Shown here: positions 1 through 9,167 of the stretch, piece after piece
Position numbering within the stretch: the first letter of the stretch is position 1
How the letters are laid out: every line of letters starts with the position of its first letter
Source: Asanoa siamensis
GTDB lineage: Bacteria; Actinomycetota; Actinomycetes; Mycobacteriales; Micromonosporaceae
NCBI RefSeq assembly: GCF_016862555.1
Contig: NZ_BONE01000018.1
Coordinates: 62,001 to 126,000, forward strand
DNA: 64,000 bases
Direction: 5' to 3'
Notes under the pieces: generated by a model
Told to the model about the DNA's origin: nothing
The model's input: only the letters and a program-made list of their open reading frames with translations
The model's database searches: none
Made by a program: the position numbers and the translations under genes

Positions 1-117
1 GCGGGCCACTCGGGCGCGCTCGGCGGCGACGACGTCGGGCGCGGCTCCGTCGAGATCGCGCAGCACCTGCCACCGGAGAGCCGGGTCGGAGTCGAGCAAC
101 CAATCCATGACGGTCAT
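1..117 (-). CDS. N-terminal fragment of an unrecognised actinobacterial protein
   Basis: Reading leftwards from the ATG at 115-117, an open frame of 39 codons runs off the window edge. It begins MTVMDWLLDSDPALRWQ and continues RDLDGAAPDVV. This opening resembles actinobacterial proteins usually labelled squalene-cyclase-like or terpenoid-cyclase-fold hypothetical proteins, but that is recollection of a sequence style, and too little is visible to assign a function. It is transcribed away from ffh, with one copy of the dispersed repeat between them. Confidence 0.5.
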   Translation of the reverse strand, partial: MTVMDWLLDSDPALRWQVLRDLDGAAPDVVAAERARVAR

Positions 118-206
118 GCTGGGAGGCTAACGAAGGGGTCCGACAATCCGCCGCCCCGAACGGGTGAGCCTTACGGGGGCAGCTTCGGGGTGAAGGAACG
201 CGGGGT

Positions 207-286
207 GACCCGCCGCGGACCTGGCAGCGGAGCGAAGCGCAGCGGTGTCCGGCGGGAGCGACGGTCGCGCCCACGGCGGACCCGGG
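207..286 (+). repeat. Dispersed intergenic repeat, copy R1
   Basis: About 80 bp beginning GACCCGCCGCGGACCTGGCA and ending GGCGGACCCGGG, with a CTTGATC tail about 13 nt later. Nearly the same sequence recurs at 8896, 26890, 29852, 60512 and, inverted, at 62001. Arms GTCCGGCG and CGGCGGAC (7 of 8 pairing) allow an imperfect hairpin. It fills the gap between the divergently oriented left-edge gene and ffh. Confidence 0.8.
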
Positions 287-426
287 CAGAACAGGAACTT
301 GATCTGAACCGGCAGAATGGCCGTCCGCCACCGGCGTGAGCGGCCGTCGCGGACAGGGCCGGATACCCTAACGAGGGTCCTTCCGGCCTGCTTCGCCCAC
401 CGAACTATGACAAACGGGATGTTTAC

Positions 427-1983
427 GTGTTCGACACCCTGAGCGACCGCCTCAACGGGATCTTCACCAAGCTCCGTGGCAAGGGGCGGCTGACCGATGC
501 CGACATCGACGCCACCGCGCGGGAGATCCGGCTGGCGCTGCTCGAGGCCGATGTCGCGTTGCCGGTGGTTCGGGCGTTCATCGCCCGGATCAAGGAGCGG
601 GCGCGCGGGTCCGAGGTCTCGCAGGCGCTGAACCCGGCGCAGCAGGTCATCAAGATCGTGCACGAAGAGCTGGTCAACGTCCTGGGCGGCGACACCCGGC
701 GACTCCAGCTCGCCAAGCAGCCGCCGACCGTGATCATGCTCGCCGGTCTGCAGGGTTCCGGTAAGACGACGCTCGCCGGCAAGCTGGCGCGGTTCCTGGC
801 GGGGCAGGGGCACCAGCCGCTGCTCGTCGCCGCCGACCTGCAGCGGCCCAACGCGGTCACGCAGCTCCAGGTGCTCGGCGAGCGGGCCGGTGTCGAGGTC
901 TACGCGCCGGAGCCGGGCAACGGGGTGGGCGACCCCGTCGACGTGGCGCGGGCGTCGATCGACCACGCGAAGCGGGTGGCGCGTGACGTCGTCATCGTCG
1001 ACACCGCCGGCCGGCTGGGCATCGACCAGGAGATGATGGCGCAGGCCGCCAACATCCGCGACGCCGTCGACCCCGACGAGGTCCTGTTCGTGATCGACGC
1101 GATGGTCGGTCAGGACGCGGTCAACACGGCCGAGGCGTTCCGCGACGGGGTCGGCATCACCGGCGTCGTGCTGTCCAAGCTGGACGGTGACGCCCGCGGT
1201 GGTGCGGCGCTGTCGGTACGCGAGGTGACCGGGCAGCCGATCCTGTTCGCGTCCACGGGCGAGAAGCTCGAGGACTTCGACATCTTCCACCCCGACCGGA
1301 TGGCGAGCCGCATTCTGGGGATGGGCGACGTTCTCACGCTGATCGAGCAGGCCGAGCAGGCCTTCGACGCCGATCAGAAAGAGAAGATGACCGCCAAGCT
1401 CATGGGCGGCGAGCAGTTCACGCTCGAGGACTTCCTCGACCAGATGGTCGCGATGCGGCGGATGGGCCCGATCGCCAACGTGCTGGCCATGATGCCCGGC
1501 ATGGGCCAGGTCAAGGACCAGTTGGCGGATCTCGACGACAAGCACTTCGACCGGGTGACGGCGATCATCCGCTCGATGACGCCGGGCGAGCGGGTCAACC
1601 CGAAGATCATCAACGGCTCGCGGCGGGCGCGCATCGCCAACGGCTCCGGCGTCACGGTGATGGACGTCAACCAGCTGCTCAACCGCTTCTCGGAAGCGCA
1701 GAAGATGATGAAGCAGATGGGCGGCATGATGGGCCTGCCGGGCTCGCGTCGCAAGGCCACGAAGAGCCCGAAGAACAAGCGCAAGGGTACGAAGGGCGGC
1801 TCGCGCCCACGCCCCGTCGGCGGCGTTCCGGGCGGCGGTTTCCCGGGCGGGATGCCGGGCCTACCGCCGGGCTTCGACCCGTCGGCGCTGCAGGGTGACG
1901 GTGCGCAGGGGTTGCCGCCGGGCTTCAAGCTGCCGAAGATCGACTTCAACAAGCTCCGCCGCCAGGAGGGCGACAACAAGTAG
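427..1983 (+). CDS. ffh: Signal recognition particle GTPase Ffh
   Basis: Protein core of the signal recognition particle: it binds SRP RNA and signal peptides of nascent chains and docks with FtsY through paired GTPase domains. The 518-residue product has an N-terminal four-helix bundle, a P-loop GLQGSGKT near residue 107, DTAGRLGID near 192, and SKLDGDARGG in the G domain. A methionine-rich M domain (MAMMPGMGQ and KMMKQMGGMMG) follows. The last ~80 residues are a basic then Gly/Pro-rich tail (GGVPGGGFPGG), longer than in typical Ffh. The start is GTG with no clear ribosome-binding site. Assignment is secure. Confidence 0.97.
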   Translation: MFDTLSDRLNGIFTKLRGKGRLTDADIDATAREIRLALLEADVALPVVRAFIARIKERARGSEVSQALNPAQQVIKIVHEELVNVLGGDTRRLQLAKQPPTVIMLAGLQGSGKTTLAGKLARFLAGQGHQPLLVAADLQRPNAVTQLQVLGERAGVEVYAPEPGNGVGDPVDVARASIDHAKRVARDVVIVDTAGRLGIDQEMMAQAANIRDAVDPDEVLFVIDAMVGQDAVNTAEAFRDGVGITGVVLSKLDGDARGGAALSVREVTGQPILFASTGEKLEDFDIFHPDRMASRILGMGDVLTLIEQAEQAFDADQKEKMTAKLMGGEQFTLEDFLDQMVAMRRMGPIANVLAMMPGMGQVKDQLADLDDKHFDRVTAIIRSMTPGERVNPKIINGSRRARIANGSGVTVMDVNQLLNRFSEAQKMMKQMGGMMGLPGSRRKATKSPKNKRKGTKGGSRPRPVGGVPGGGFPGGMPGLPPGFDPSALQGDGAQGLPPGFKLPKIDFNKLRRQEGDNK

Positions 1984-2018
1984 TCCCTGCCCGGCGGCTC
2001 GCGTCAGCGGAGGAAGCG

Positions 2019-2557
2019 GTGAGCGAAACGGCAGCGTCGTTCGGGCCGGCGGAGGGGGAGTGGACGGTCGACGACCTGGCCAAGCTGCCCGGCGACGTGC
2101 GTTACGAGCTGATCGACGGAAGGTTGATCCTGGAGCCGGGCGACTGCGCGCTGCCGGTTCGGAGGGCCAGGTCCGCCGGGCGGGTCCGACACGCGATTCT
2201 CGCGGCGTTGGAGGCCCATCGTCCTGATGACGCGTTCGTGGTGGAGTCGGGTGACGACGTGCTGGTCCTCGTCGCCGAACGGCCCAGCTCGCGCCTGCTC
2301 GTCGACGTCCTTCCGCAGGGGAGATCGCTGGGTGGGCGCTGCAACGACTGTTCACCCAAGGGCGGCATGGCACTGTCTTGTACTGGGTCGTCGATCTGTC
2401 CGGACCGCACGTCTCGCTGACAGAGTTGATCATCGGACCGGACGGTCGATATGTCGTCGACGGGCACACCGAGGGCTTCTTCCGTACAGGCCGGCCGTGG
2501 CCGGTGAGCCTTGACCTGCCCGCGTTGGACGGGCGTGATGTCGTACCGCGCATTTAG
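2019..2557 (+). pseudogene. Frameshifted Uma2/DUF820-type nuclease-like gene
   Basis: Frame one gives an N-terminus typical of Uma2 family proteins (WTVDDLAKLPGDVRYELIDG, then RPSSRLLVDVL). Near position 2310 the homologous reading jumps to another frame, which continues AGEIAGWALQRLFTQGRHG, then TVLYWVVDLSG, and ends ALDGRDVVPRI at the TAG at 2555-2557. A one-base indel therefore separates two halves of one gene; left uncorrected the first frame stops at 2420. Uma2 proteins have a restriction-nuclease-like fold and are highly amplified in actinomycetes and cyanobacteria. A sequencing error cannot be excluded, but a decayed copy is plausible. Confidence 0.75.
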
Positions 2558-2560
2558 GAT
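2555..2560 (+). promoter_or_regulatory. Putative -10 box for a leaderless VOC gene
   Basis: TAGGAT lies exactly 6 nt before the ATG at 2567, so transcription would begin at or next to the start codon. The TAG is also the stop codon of the preceding pseudogene. No Shine-Dalgarno sequence is visible. Confidence 0.55.
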
Positions 2561-2566
2561 CGCCGG

Positions 2567-2995
2567 ATGGCATACGAGTTTCAGGTGACGTTGGACTGCG
2601 CGCGGCCGCACGAGTTGGCTGACTGGTGGGCCGAGGCGCTCGACTGGGAGGTCGAGCCGCAGGACGAGGGGTTCATTCGGAGCATGATCGAGCAGGGTCA
2701 TGCCACCGAGGACGAGACCACCCGGCACAACGGGAAGCTCGTCTGGAGGAGCGGCGCCGCGATCCGGCACCCCGACGGGCTCGAGCGGGCCCCGCGGCTG
2801 CTCTTCCAACTGGTTCCGGAGCCCAAGACCGTCAAGAACCGGATGCACCTCGACCTGCGTACGGGCGACGACCGCGACGCCGTCGTGCAGCGGCTCGTCG
2901 CCAAGGGCGCCACCTTCCTGCACGACGGGCGGCAGGGGCCGAGCACCTGGGTGACGCTCGCCGACCCGGAGGGCAACGAGCTGTGCGTGAGCTGA
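2567..2995 (+). CDS. VOC superfamily (glyoxalase/bleomycin-resistance-like) protein
   Basis: A 142-residue small metal-fold protein of the vicinal-oxygen-chelate superfamily. It opens with FQVTLDCARPHELADWWAEAL and ends with the family's typical closing strand, LADPEGNELCVS. RMHLDLRTGDDRD forms the central metal-ligand strand. Substrate is unknown; such actinobacterial proteins are usually uncharacterised dioxygenase- or lyase-like enzymes. The 3' end overlaps the next gene by 13 bp, implying co-transcription. Confidence 0.85.
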   Translation: MAYEFQVTLDCARPHELADWWAEALDWEVEPQDEGFIRSMIEQGHATEDETTRHNGKLVWRSGAAIRHPDGLERAPRLLFQLVPEPKTVKNRMHLDLRTGDDRDAVVQRLVAKGATFLHDGRQGPSTWVTLADPEGNELCVS

Positions 2996-4074
2996 CCCCA
3001 CTGCACGTCCGCGGCGTGGTGCTGCCCGACGACACCACCCGCGACCTCTGGCTCGTCGGTGACCGCGTCACCTTCGAGCCGGTGGCCGGCGCCGAGACGG
3101 TCAGCGACGGCGGGTTCGTGCTGCCCGGCCTGGTCGACGCGCACTGCCACATCGGCATCGCCGCCGGCGGCGCGCCGATCAGCACCGTCGAGCAGGCGCT
3201 GGCCGCCGCCGTGATCGACCGTGACGCCGGCACGCTGGCGATCCGCGACGCCGGCTCGCCGTTCCCGTACCCGGCGCTCGACGACCACCCCGACGCGCCG
3301 CGGCTGTCGCGGGCCGGCCGGCACCTGGCCGCGCCCAAGACACACCTGCGCGGCATCCCGATCGAGTGCTCGCCCGACGAGCTACCCGCCGCCGCCGCCG
3401 AGCAGGCCCGCGCCGGCAACGGGTGGATCAAGCTGGTCGGCGACTGGCTCGATCGGTCGAGCGCCGATCTCGGCCTCACCTTCGAGCCCGACGTCCTCGC
3501 CGCGGCCATCGACGCCGCGCACGCCGCCGGCGCCCGGGTCGCCGTGCACACGTTCAGCGAGACCGCCGTGTCCGCGTTGGTCCGCGCCGGCGTGGACTCG
3601 GTCGAGCACGGCACCGGCCTGTCCCTCGACGACATCGACGAGATGGCCCGCCGCGGCACGGTCCTCGTGCCCACGATGATCAACATCGAGACGTTCGGCG
3701 ACATCGCCGAGCGGGCGGAGGGCAAGTTCCCCGGGTACGCGGCCCACATGCGCGCCCTGCACGCCGGCTTCCCGGAGGTCGTCCGCGCCGCGCACGAGGC
3801 GGGTGTGCCGATCCGGGTCGGCACGGACGCCGGCGGCGCGATCCCGCACGGCGTGGTCGCCGACGAGATGCTGATGCTGCACGAGAAGGCGGGCCTACCG
3901 GCGACCGACGTGCTGGCCGCGGCGTCCTGGGCGGCCCGGGACTGGCTCGGGTTTCCGGGGCTGGTCGAGGGCGGCCTGGCTGACCTGGTGGTCTACGAGG
4001 CAGACCCCCGGGAAGACCTGCGACTCGTACGGACGCCGCAACGGATCGTCCTACGCGGGCGCGTCATCCGTTAG
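2983..4074 (+). CDS. Amidohydrolase family metal-dependent hydrolase
   Basis: A 363-residue TIM-barrel hydrolase of the imidazolonepropionase-like group. Metal-binding motifs are visible: GLVDAHCHIG (HxH), AVHTF, VDSVEHGTG and GTDAGGAIPHG. The C-terminal GLVEGGLADLVVYEADPRED is the returning beta-sandwich segment of the superfamily. GTG at 2983, inside the end of the VOC gene, was chosen because the homologous N-terminus (a short beta-sandwich strand, LHVRGVVLP) begins there. The substrate, probably a cyclic amide or amine, cannot be read from sequence. The overlap with the VOC gene suggests a two-gene operon. Confidence 0.85.
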   Translation: MRELTPLHVRGVVLPDDTTRDLWLVGDRVTFEPVAGAETVSDGGFVLPGLVDAHCHIGIAAGGAPISTVEQALAAAVIDRDAGTLAIRDAGSPFPYPALDDHPDAPRLSRAGRHLAAPKTHLRGIPIECSPDELPAAAAEQARAGNGWIKLVGDWLDRSSADLGLTFEPDVLAAAIDAAHAAGARVAVHTFSETAVSALVRAGVDSVEHGTGLSLDDIDEMARRGTVLVPTMINIETFGDIAERAEGKFPGYAAHMRALHAGFPEVVRAAHEAGVPIRVGTDAGGAIPHGVVADEMLMLHEKAGLPATDVLAAASWAARDWLGFPGLVEGGLADLVVYEADPREDLRLVRTPQRIVLRGRVIR

Positions 4075-4097
4075 CCCGGCCGGCAAAGGCGCCGCTG

Positions 4098-4475
4098 TCA
4101 CGCGGACTCGGCGAAGACCGCCAGCGCCGTCTGATACGACTCGAAGGCGCGCGCCGCCCCCGCGTACGCCTCCAGATGGATGAAGAGCTCGACGATCTCT
4201 TCCCTGGTCACGCCGCAGTTCAGGGCGATCCGCAACTGACCCCGGAGCGGCTCCGCCGTCCCCAGCGTCGCCGCGATCGTCACGGAGATCAACGCTCGCG
4301 TGCGGTCGTCGAGCCCGGGACGGCTCCACGAGTCACCGAAGGTGTGTGCCGTGGCCAGCCGGCGGAAGTCGGCGCCGACCGCCGGCTCGCCCGGCCCGAG
4401 GGGCAGCACGAGCGGGGCACCCAGCAGGCGTTCGGCCGTGTCCAGCGCCTGCCGCGACGGGTCGGATGTGGTCAT
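4098..4475 (-). CDS. Carboxymuconolactone decarboxylase/AhpD-fold protein
   Basis: A 125-residue all-helical CMD family protein. The core LDDRTRALISVTIAATLG, NCGVTREEIVELFIHLEAYAG and the C-terminal helix are characteristic. Only one cysteine is present, so the CxxC peroxidase pair of AhpD is missing and the protein resembles gamma-carboxymuconolactone decarboxylase more closely. No aromatic catabolism genes lie nearby, so the function is open. It is divergent from proS. Confidence 0.85.
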   Translation of the reverse strand: MTTSDPSRQALDTAERLLGAPLVLPLGPGEPAVGADFRRLATAHTFGDSWSRPGLDDRTRALISVTIAATLGTAEPLRGQLRIALNCGVTREEIVELFIHLEAYAGAARAFESYQTALAVFAESA

Positions 4476-4482
4476 CCGCCCC

Positions 4483-4488
4483 AGCCTA
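4483..4488 (-). promoter_or_regulatory. Putative -10 box for leaderless CMD gene
   Basis: On the minus strand TAGGCT lies 7 nt before the ATG at 4475, the leaderless spacing seen at several genes in this window. Confidence 0.5.
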
Positions 4489-4508
4489 AGGCCGGGAACA
4501 GGGCTCGC

Positions 4509-4514
4509 TAGGAT
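4509..4514 (+). promoter_or_regulatory. Putative -10 box for proS
   Basis: TAGGAT is followed after 8 nt by the ATG of proS. No ribosome-binding site is visible, suggesting a leaderless or near-leaderless mRNA. Confidence 0.5.
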
Positions 4515-4522
4515 TTCCGGTT

Positions 4523-5929
4523 ATGGCTCGCGTGTTGACTCCCCGTGCGGAGGACTTTCCCCGCTGGTACCAGGATCTGATCGCCAAGGCGCAGCTCGCC
4601 GACAACGGCCCGGTGCGCGGCACGATGGTGATCCGACCGGCCGGGTACTCCATCTGGGAGCGCATGCAGGCCGAGATGGACGCGCGGATCAAGGTCGCCG
4701 GCGCCGAGAACGCGTACTTCCCGCTGTTCATCCCCGAGAGCTACCTCAAGCGCGAGGCCGACCACGTCGAGGGCTTCTCGCCCGAGCTCGCCGTCGTCAC
4801 CCACGGTGGCGGCAAGCAGCTCGCGGAGCCCGTCGTCGTCCGCCCCACGAGCGAGACCGTCATCGGCGAGTTCATGGCGAAGTGGGTGGACTCGTACCGC
4901 GACCTGCCCCTGCTGCTCAACCAGTGGGCCAACGTCGTGCGCTGGGAGCTACGCCCGCGCGTCTTCCTGCGGACCAGCGAGTTCCTCTGGCAGGAGGGCC
5001 ACACCGCGCACGCCAGCGAGGAGGACGCGCGCAGCTACGCGCGCAAGATCCTGCACGAGGTGTACGAGGACTTCATGGTCGGCGTCCTCGGCATCCCGGT
5101 GGTGGTCGGGCGCAAGACCAACCGTGAGCGGTTCGCCGGCGCGACCAGCACCTACACGCTCGAAGGCATGATGGGCGACGGCAAGGCGCTGCAGATGGGC
5201 ACCTCGCACGAGCTCGGCCAGAACTTCGCCAAGGCCTTCGACATCTCCTTCTCCGCGGCCAGCGGCGGCGTCGAGCACGCCTGGACCACCTCCTGGGGCA
5301 CGTCCACCCGGATGCTCGGCGGCCTGATCATGAGCCACGGCGACGACAACGGCCTGCGGGTGCCGCCGCGACTGGCGCCGATCCAGGCGTACGTGATGGT
5401 CGTGAAGGACGGTGACGGTGTGGCCGCCGCGGCCGCCAAGCTGCGCGACGCCCTCCGTGACGCCGGCGTGCGGGTGGGGCTCGACGACCGGGTCGACACC
5501 GCGTTCGGCCGGCGGGCGGTCGACGCCGAGCTCAAGGGCTACCCGGTGCGGATCGAGGTCGGGCCGCGCGACCTGGCGGCCGGAAACGCGGTCGTCGTGC
5601 GGCGGTTCGACAGCAGCAAGACCCCCGTGCCGGTGGCCGACGTGGTCGGCCGGGTGCTGGCCGCGCTGGAGGAGGACCAGCAGCGGATGCACGACGAGGC
5701 GTTGGCCTTCCGCGAGTCGCGCACCTTCGAGGTGTCGACCCTGGCCGAGGCCATCGAGGCGTCGGCGAACGGCTGGGCCCGGGTGCCGTGGTCGGCGGTC
5801 GGTGTCGACGGCGAGGCCGAGGCCAACGGCAAGGCCGTGACCGTGCGCTGCCTGGTGCGGGCCGACGGCTCGGTGCCGGACTCGCAGGACGAGCCGGACC
5901 TGATCGCGATCCTCGGCCGCTCCTACTGA
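4523..5929 (+). CDS. proS: Prolyl-tRNA synthetase, short (archaeal/eukaryote-like) type
   Basis: Charges tRNA-Pro with proline. The 468-residue protein lacks the inserted editing domain of the long bacterial enzyme and fits the short type 3 class. Class II motifs are clear: VVRPTSETVIGEF, motif 2 RTSEFLWQEGHTAH, and motif 3 GGLIMSHGDDNGLRVPPRLAP with its ATP-binding arginine. The HGTP anticodon-binding domain (YVMVVKDGDGVAAAA onwards) and a C-terminal extension follow. The gene ends in a TGATG overlap with the DUF402 gene. Confidence 0.96.
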   Translation: MARVLTPRAEDFPRWYQDLIAKAQLADNGPVRGTMVIRPAGYSIWERMQAEMDARIKVAGAENAYFPLFIPESYLKREADHVEGFSPELAVVTHGGGKQLAEPVVVRPTSETVIGEFMAKWVDSYRDLPLLLNQWANVVRWELRPRVFLRTSEFLWQEGHTAHASEEDARSYARKILHEVYEDFMVGVLGIPVVVGRKTNRERFAGATSTYTLEGMMGDGKALQMGTSHELGQNFAKAFDISFSAASGGVEHAWTTSWGTSTRMLGGLIMSHGDDNGLRVPPRLAPIQAYVMVVKDGDGVAAAAAKLRDALRDAGVRVGLDDRVDTAFGRRAVDAELKGYPVRIEVGPRDLAAGNAVVVRRFDSSKTPVPVADVVGRVLAALEEDQQRMHDEALAFRESRTFEVSTLAEAIEASANGWARVPWSAVGVDGEAEANGKAVTVRCLVRADGSVPDSQDEPDLIAILGRSY

Positions 5930-6579
5930 TGGGCTTCGCGCCCGGCAGCCTGATCGTCCACCGCAACGCCCGGCACGACCGCCTGGGCTGGGTCCGCCCG
6001 GCCCGGGTGGTCAGCGACGACGAGCGCGGCCTGCTGGTCTGGGTCGCGCCCGGCACGCTGGTGGCCTCCGAGATCGCCACGGACGGCCGCGGCATGCGGG
6101 CGATGCCGTTCGCGGAGTGGATCACGCTGTCGTACGACGTCCAGCAGCACCCGTGGGCGGGCAACGGCGTGCTCAAGTTCCACCCGGTCGGCGAGGACCA
6201 CTCGGTCTGGTGGTTCCGGTCCGCGGACGGCGCGTTCCACAACTGGTACGTGAACCTCGAGGAGCGTGCGGTCCGCTGGGACGACGGCGACCTGGCCGGT
6301 GTCGACGTGGTCGACCAGGACCTCGACATCGTGATCGCCCCGGACCGCTCGTGGCGCTGGAAGGACGAGGACGAGTTCACGGAGCGCCTCGCGTTCCCGG
6401 ACCACTACTGGGTACGCGACGAGACGGCCGTCCGCGCCGAGGGCCGGCGCGTGGTCAAACGGATCGAGGCGGGCGAGTTCCCGTTCGACGGCACCTGGAC
6501 GGACTTCCAGCCCGACCCGTCGTGGGTGACGCCGACGGCACTGCCCGCGGGCTGGGACCGCCCGGTCGTCGCACGCTGA
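5929..6579 (+). CDS. DUF402 domain protein (FomD-like barrel)
   Basis: A 216-residue protein with the DUF402 signature around [21 protein letters not shown] and [16 protein letters not shown], followed by [21 protein letters not shown]. Characterised relatives are nucleoside di/triphosphate phosphatases or the fosfomycin-pathway hydrolase FomD. The conserved acidic and tryptophan-rich core is present, so a metal-dependent phosphohydrolase is likely, though the substrate is not predictable. The ATG overlaps the proS stop (TGATG), so translation is probably coupled. Confidence 0.8.
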   Translation: MGFAPGSLIVHRNARHDRLGWVRPARVVSDDERGLLVWVAPGTLVASEIATDGRGMRAMPFAEWITLSYDVQQHPWAGNGVLKFHPVGEDHSVWWFRSADGAFHNWYVNLEERAVRWDDGDLAGVDVVDQDLDIVIAPDRSWRWKDEDEFTERLAFPDHYWVRDETAVRAEGRRVVKRIEAGEFPFDGTWTDFQPDPSWVTPTALPAGWDRPVVAR

Positions 6580-6808
6580 GCCCGCTGGTGCCGGCGCGGC
6601 TGCTGGGGTGAGCGTGAACCTGGCGAGCAGAGCGCGGCGACCCGGCGTATGCGTCGGAGAACCGTCTGGCAGAATGGTTCGTTGGTATCCGGCTCGCACC
6701 CGGCGCCCTCTACCCCGGGTGTGCGGCCAGTCCACGAACGGTCTTCGGCACAAACCCCACTGCGTCGCCGACCGATCACCCACGTATCGCAACAGGAGCG
6801 AACAGACT

Positions 6809-7294
6809 GTGGCCGTAAAGATCCGGCTCCTGCGGATGGGTAAGATCCGCAACCCGCAATACCGCATCGTCATCGCCGACTCGCGCACCAAGCGTGACGG
6901 CCGAGCGATCGAGTACGTCGGCATCTACCACCCCAAGGAAGAGCCGTCGCTGATCGAGGTCAAGTCCGACCGGGTGCAGTACTGGCTGTCCGTCGGTGCC
7001 CAGCCGAGCGAGGCCGTGCAGCGGATCCTCGAGCGCACCGGTGACTGGCAGAAGTTCAAGAACCTGCCGGCCCCGCCGCCGCTGAAGGTCGCCGCCGCGC
7101 GCGTCGACCAGCGTGAGGCGTACGAGGCCGAGGCGCGTGCCGCGGCCGGCCTGAGCGAGGCCCCGGCCCCGACCAAGGCCACGAAGAAGGCGGCGAAGGC
7201 CGCGGAGCCGAAGGCCGAGGCGGCCGAGGCACCCAAGTCCGAAGCACCCAAGTCCGAGGAGCAGGCGGTTGCGGACTCCGGCGAGCAGGCCTGA
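6809..7294 (+). CDS. rpsP: 30S ribosomal protein S16
   Basis: Small-subunit protein needed for assembly of the 16S rRNA 5' domain. The conserved part [20 protein letters not shown] to [19 protein letters not shown] occupies residues 1-80. An Ala/Lys/Glu-rich tail of ~75 residues follows, common in actinobacteria. GTG at 6809 was chosen because the S16 N-terminus starts there and CAGGAG sits about 10 nt upstream; the frame remains open to 6608 without homology. First gene of rpsP-khpA-rimM-trmD. Confidence 0.96.
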   Translation: MAVKIRLLRMGKIRNPQYRIVIADSRTKRDGRAIEYVGIYHPKEEPSLIEVKSDRVQYWLSVGAQPSEAVQRILERTGDWQKFKNLPAPPPLKVAAARVDQREAYEAEARAAAGLSEAPAPTKATKKAAKAAEPKAEAAEAPKSEAPKSEEQAVADSGEQA

Positions 7295-7295
7295 C

Positions 7296-7529
7296 GTGGC
7301 CCTCCGGCCCGCGCTGGAGCACCTTGTCAAGGGCATCGTCGACAATCCGGACGACGTACGCGTCCGGATGGTCGACTCGCGTCGTGGCAAGCGGCTCGAA
7401 GTGCGCGTCAACCCGGAAGACCTGGGCACGGTGATCGGCCGCGGCGGGCGTACCGCCAAGGCCCTCCGCCAGGTCATCGGTTCGATCGGCGGCCGGGGCG
7501 TCCGGGTCGACATCGTCGACGCCTACTGA
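7296..7529 (+). CDS. khpA: KH-domain RNA-binding protein KhpA
   Basis: A 77-residue single KH domain protein with the GxxG loop in VIGRGGRTAKALRQVIGSIG. KhpA family proteins bind RNA, often as a partner of KhpB/Jag, and sit between rpsP and rimM in actinobacteria and firmicutes. GTG at 7296 gives the family's usual N-terminus (ALRPALEHLVKGIVDNPDDV) and lies just after the rpsP stop. The 3' end overlaps rimM as TGATG. Confidence 0.93.
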   Translation: MALRPALEHLVKGIVDNPDDVRVRMVDSRRGKRLEVRVNPEDLGTVIGRGGRTAKALRQVIGSIGGRGVRVDIVDAY

Positions 7530-8059
7530 TGCTCCTTGTCGTCGGCCGGATCGGCCGGCCACATGGCGTCCGCGGTGAGGTCACCGTGGAGGTCCGGACC
7601 GACGAACCAGAGCAGCGGTTCGCTGCCGGGTCGGTGCTCGTCACCGACCCGGCGGCGGCCAGCGTCGCCTCCGTCGTGCCCGCGACCCTGACCATCGAGG
7701 ACGTGCGCTGGCACCAGGGCCGTCCGTTGGTGCTCTTCGACGGCTACTACGACCGCGACATCGTCGAGAACCTGCGCAATGTGCTGCTCTGCGTGGACTC
7801 CGACGATCTGGAATCTCCGGATGATCCGGACGAGTTCCTCGACCACGAGTTGGTCGGTCTGTCCGTGGTGAGCCCGGGTGGCGAGGTGCTCGGCACCGTC
7901 GCCCGGATCGACCACACGCCGTCGTCGGACCTGTTGGTGCTGACCCGTCCGGGTGGCCGCACCGCGCTGGTCCCGTTCGTGAAGGCGATCGTTCCCGAGG
8001 TCGACGTGGCCGGCGGCACGGTGGTCGTCGACGCGCCGGAGGGTTTGCTGGACCTGTGA
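7529..8059 (+). CDS. rimM: 16S rRNA processing/ribosome maturation factor RimM
   Basis: A 176-residue two-domain RimM: an N-terminal barrel starting [20 protein letters not shown] and a C-terminal PRC barrel with [20 protein letters not shown] and [18 protein letters not shown]. It assists maturation of the 30S head, including S19 and the 16S 3' domain. It overlaps khpA upstream and trmD downstream, consistent with one polycistronic message. Confidence 0.95.
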   Translation: MLLVVGRIGRPHGVRGEVTVEVRTDEPEQRFAAGSVLVTDPAAASVASVVPATLTIEDVRWHQGRPLVLFDGYYDRDIVENLRNVLLCVDSDDLESPDDPDEFLDHELVGLSVVSPGGEVLGTVARIDHTPSSDLLVLTRPGGRTALVPFVKAIVPEVDVAGGTVVVDAPEGLLDL

Positions 8060-8793
8060 TGCGGGTCGACGTCGTCACCATCTTTCCCGACTACCTGGCG
8101 CCGCTGTCGCTGTCGTTGATCGGCAAGGCGCAGGCGACCGGGGTGCTCTCCGTGGGCGTGCACGACCTGCGGACCTGGACGTCCGACGTGCACCGGACCG
8201 TCGACGACACGCCGTACGGCGGTGGGCCCGGCATGGTGATGCGGCCGGAGCCGTGGGGGCAGGCGCTCGACGCGCTGGCCACGCCGTCGTCGCGGCTCGT
8301 CGTGCCGACGCCGGTCGGGGCGCCTTTTACGCAAGCGACCGCCCACGCGTTGGCCGAGTCGTCGCATCTGATCTTCGCGTGTGGTCGCTACGAGGGCATC
8401 GACCAACGGGTGATCGACCACGCCGCGGCACGGATGCCGGTGACCGAGGTGTCGCTCGGCGACTATGTGCTGTTCGGCGGCGAGGTCGCGGTCCTGGTGA
8501 TCATGGAGGCCGTGGTGCGGCTGCTACCGGGTGTGCTCGGCAACGCGGACTCGCTGGCCGAGGAGTCGCACGCGGCCGGTCTCCTCGAAGCGCCCGTCTA
8601 CACGAAGCCGCCCGTCTGGCGGGATCTCGCCGTGCCGGACATCCTCCGCTCGGGTGACCACGGCCGGATCGCCCGCTGGCGCCGCGACGAGGCGTTGCGG
8701 CGGACCGCGACCCGGCGCCCCGACATGCTCACCGGCCCCAACGCTCCCGATCTCGACAAGAAAGACCGGGCGACGCTGGACGGCCTGACCTGA
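8059..8793 (+). CDS. trmD: tRNA (guanine-N1-)-methyltransferase TrmD
   Basis: Makes m1G37 in tRNAs reading CNN and some GNN codons, preventing frameshifts. The SPOUT trefoil-knot region is visible: [27 protein letters not shown], and [23 protein letters not shown]-terminal tRNA-binding domain with [15 protein letters not shown] follows. ATG at 8059 overlaps the rimM TGA; an in-frame GTG one codon upstream is possible but less typical. Last gene of this operon. Confidence 0.96.
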   Translation: MRVDVVTIFPDYLAPLSLSLIGKAQATGVLSVGVHDLRTWTSDVHRTVDDTPYGGGPGMVMRPEPWGQALDALATPSSRLVVPTPVGAPFTQATAHALAESSHLIFACGRYEGIDQRVIDHAAARMPVTEVSLGDYVLFGGEVAVLVIMEAVVRLLPGVLGNADSLAEESHAAGLLEAPVYTKPPVWRDLAVPDILRSGDHGRIARWRRDEALRRTATRRPDMLTGPNAPDLDKKDRATLDGLT

Positions 8794-8895
8794 TCACGGA
8801 CGCCCCGCCCGCGCACCCTCCGCACGCTTCGCGTGCCAGATCTTGGTAGATCGCTGCTGCTGCGGCAGCATCCATTTTCCTAGATCTCGGCTGGC

Positions 8896-8966
8896 GACCC
8901 GCCGCGGACCTGGCAGCGGAGCGGTGTCCGGCGGGAGCGACGGTCGCGCCCACGGCGGACCCGGGA
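8896..8966 (+). repeat. Dispersed intergenic repeat, copy R2 (374-bp trmD-rplS gap)
   Basis: Matches copy R1 almost base for base, apart from a 10-bp deletion in the middle (after GGCAGCGGAGC), and has the same CTCTTGATC tail after the final CCGGG. The rest of the 8794-9167 gap holds an inverted repeat around GCTGCTGCTGCGGCAGC (8854-8870) and the rplS leader; no gene was recognised. Confidence 0.8.
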
Positions 8967-9167
8967 CCGGATCCGGCTCTTGATCGTTCGCCTCTGCGGG
9001 GACCTGATTTCTTGAACGCGGCTGGGTTATGGCAAAGTAGTGGGGTTGCTTTTTGCCGCTGTTCGACCACGCCGTGGACGACCGCGAGGATCCCTCGAAG
9101 TGGTGGGGGATCAGCATCACCCGTCGCACATCGACCTGGTGTGCCGTCATAGCCGAAGGAATCAGAG

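Noticed and set aside
127-1545. 472-codon minus-strand frame over the 5' part of ffh
   Set aside because: Overlaps the ffh coding region and copy R1 of the dispersed repeat; no domain.
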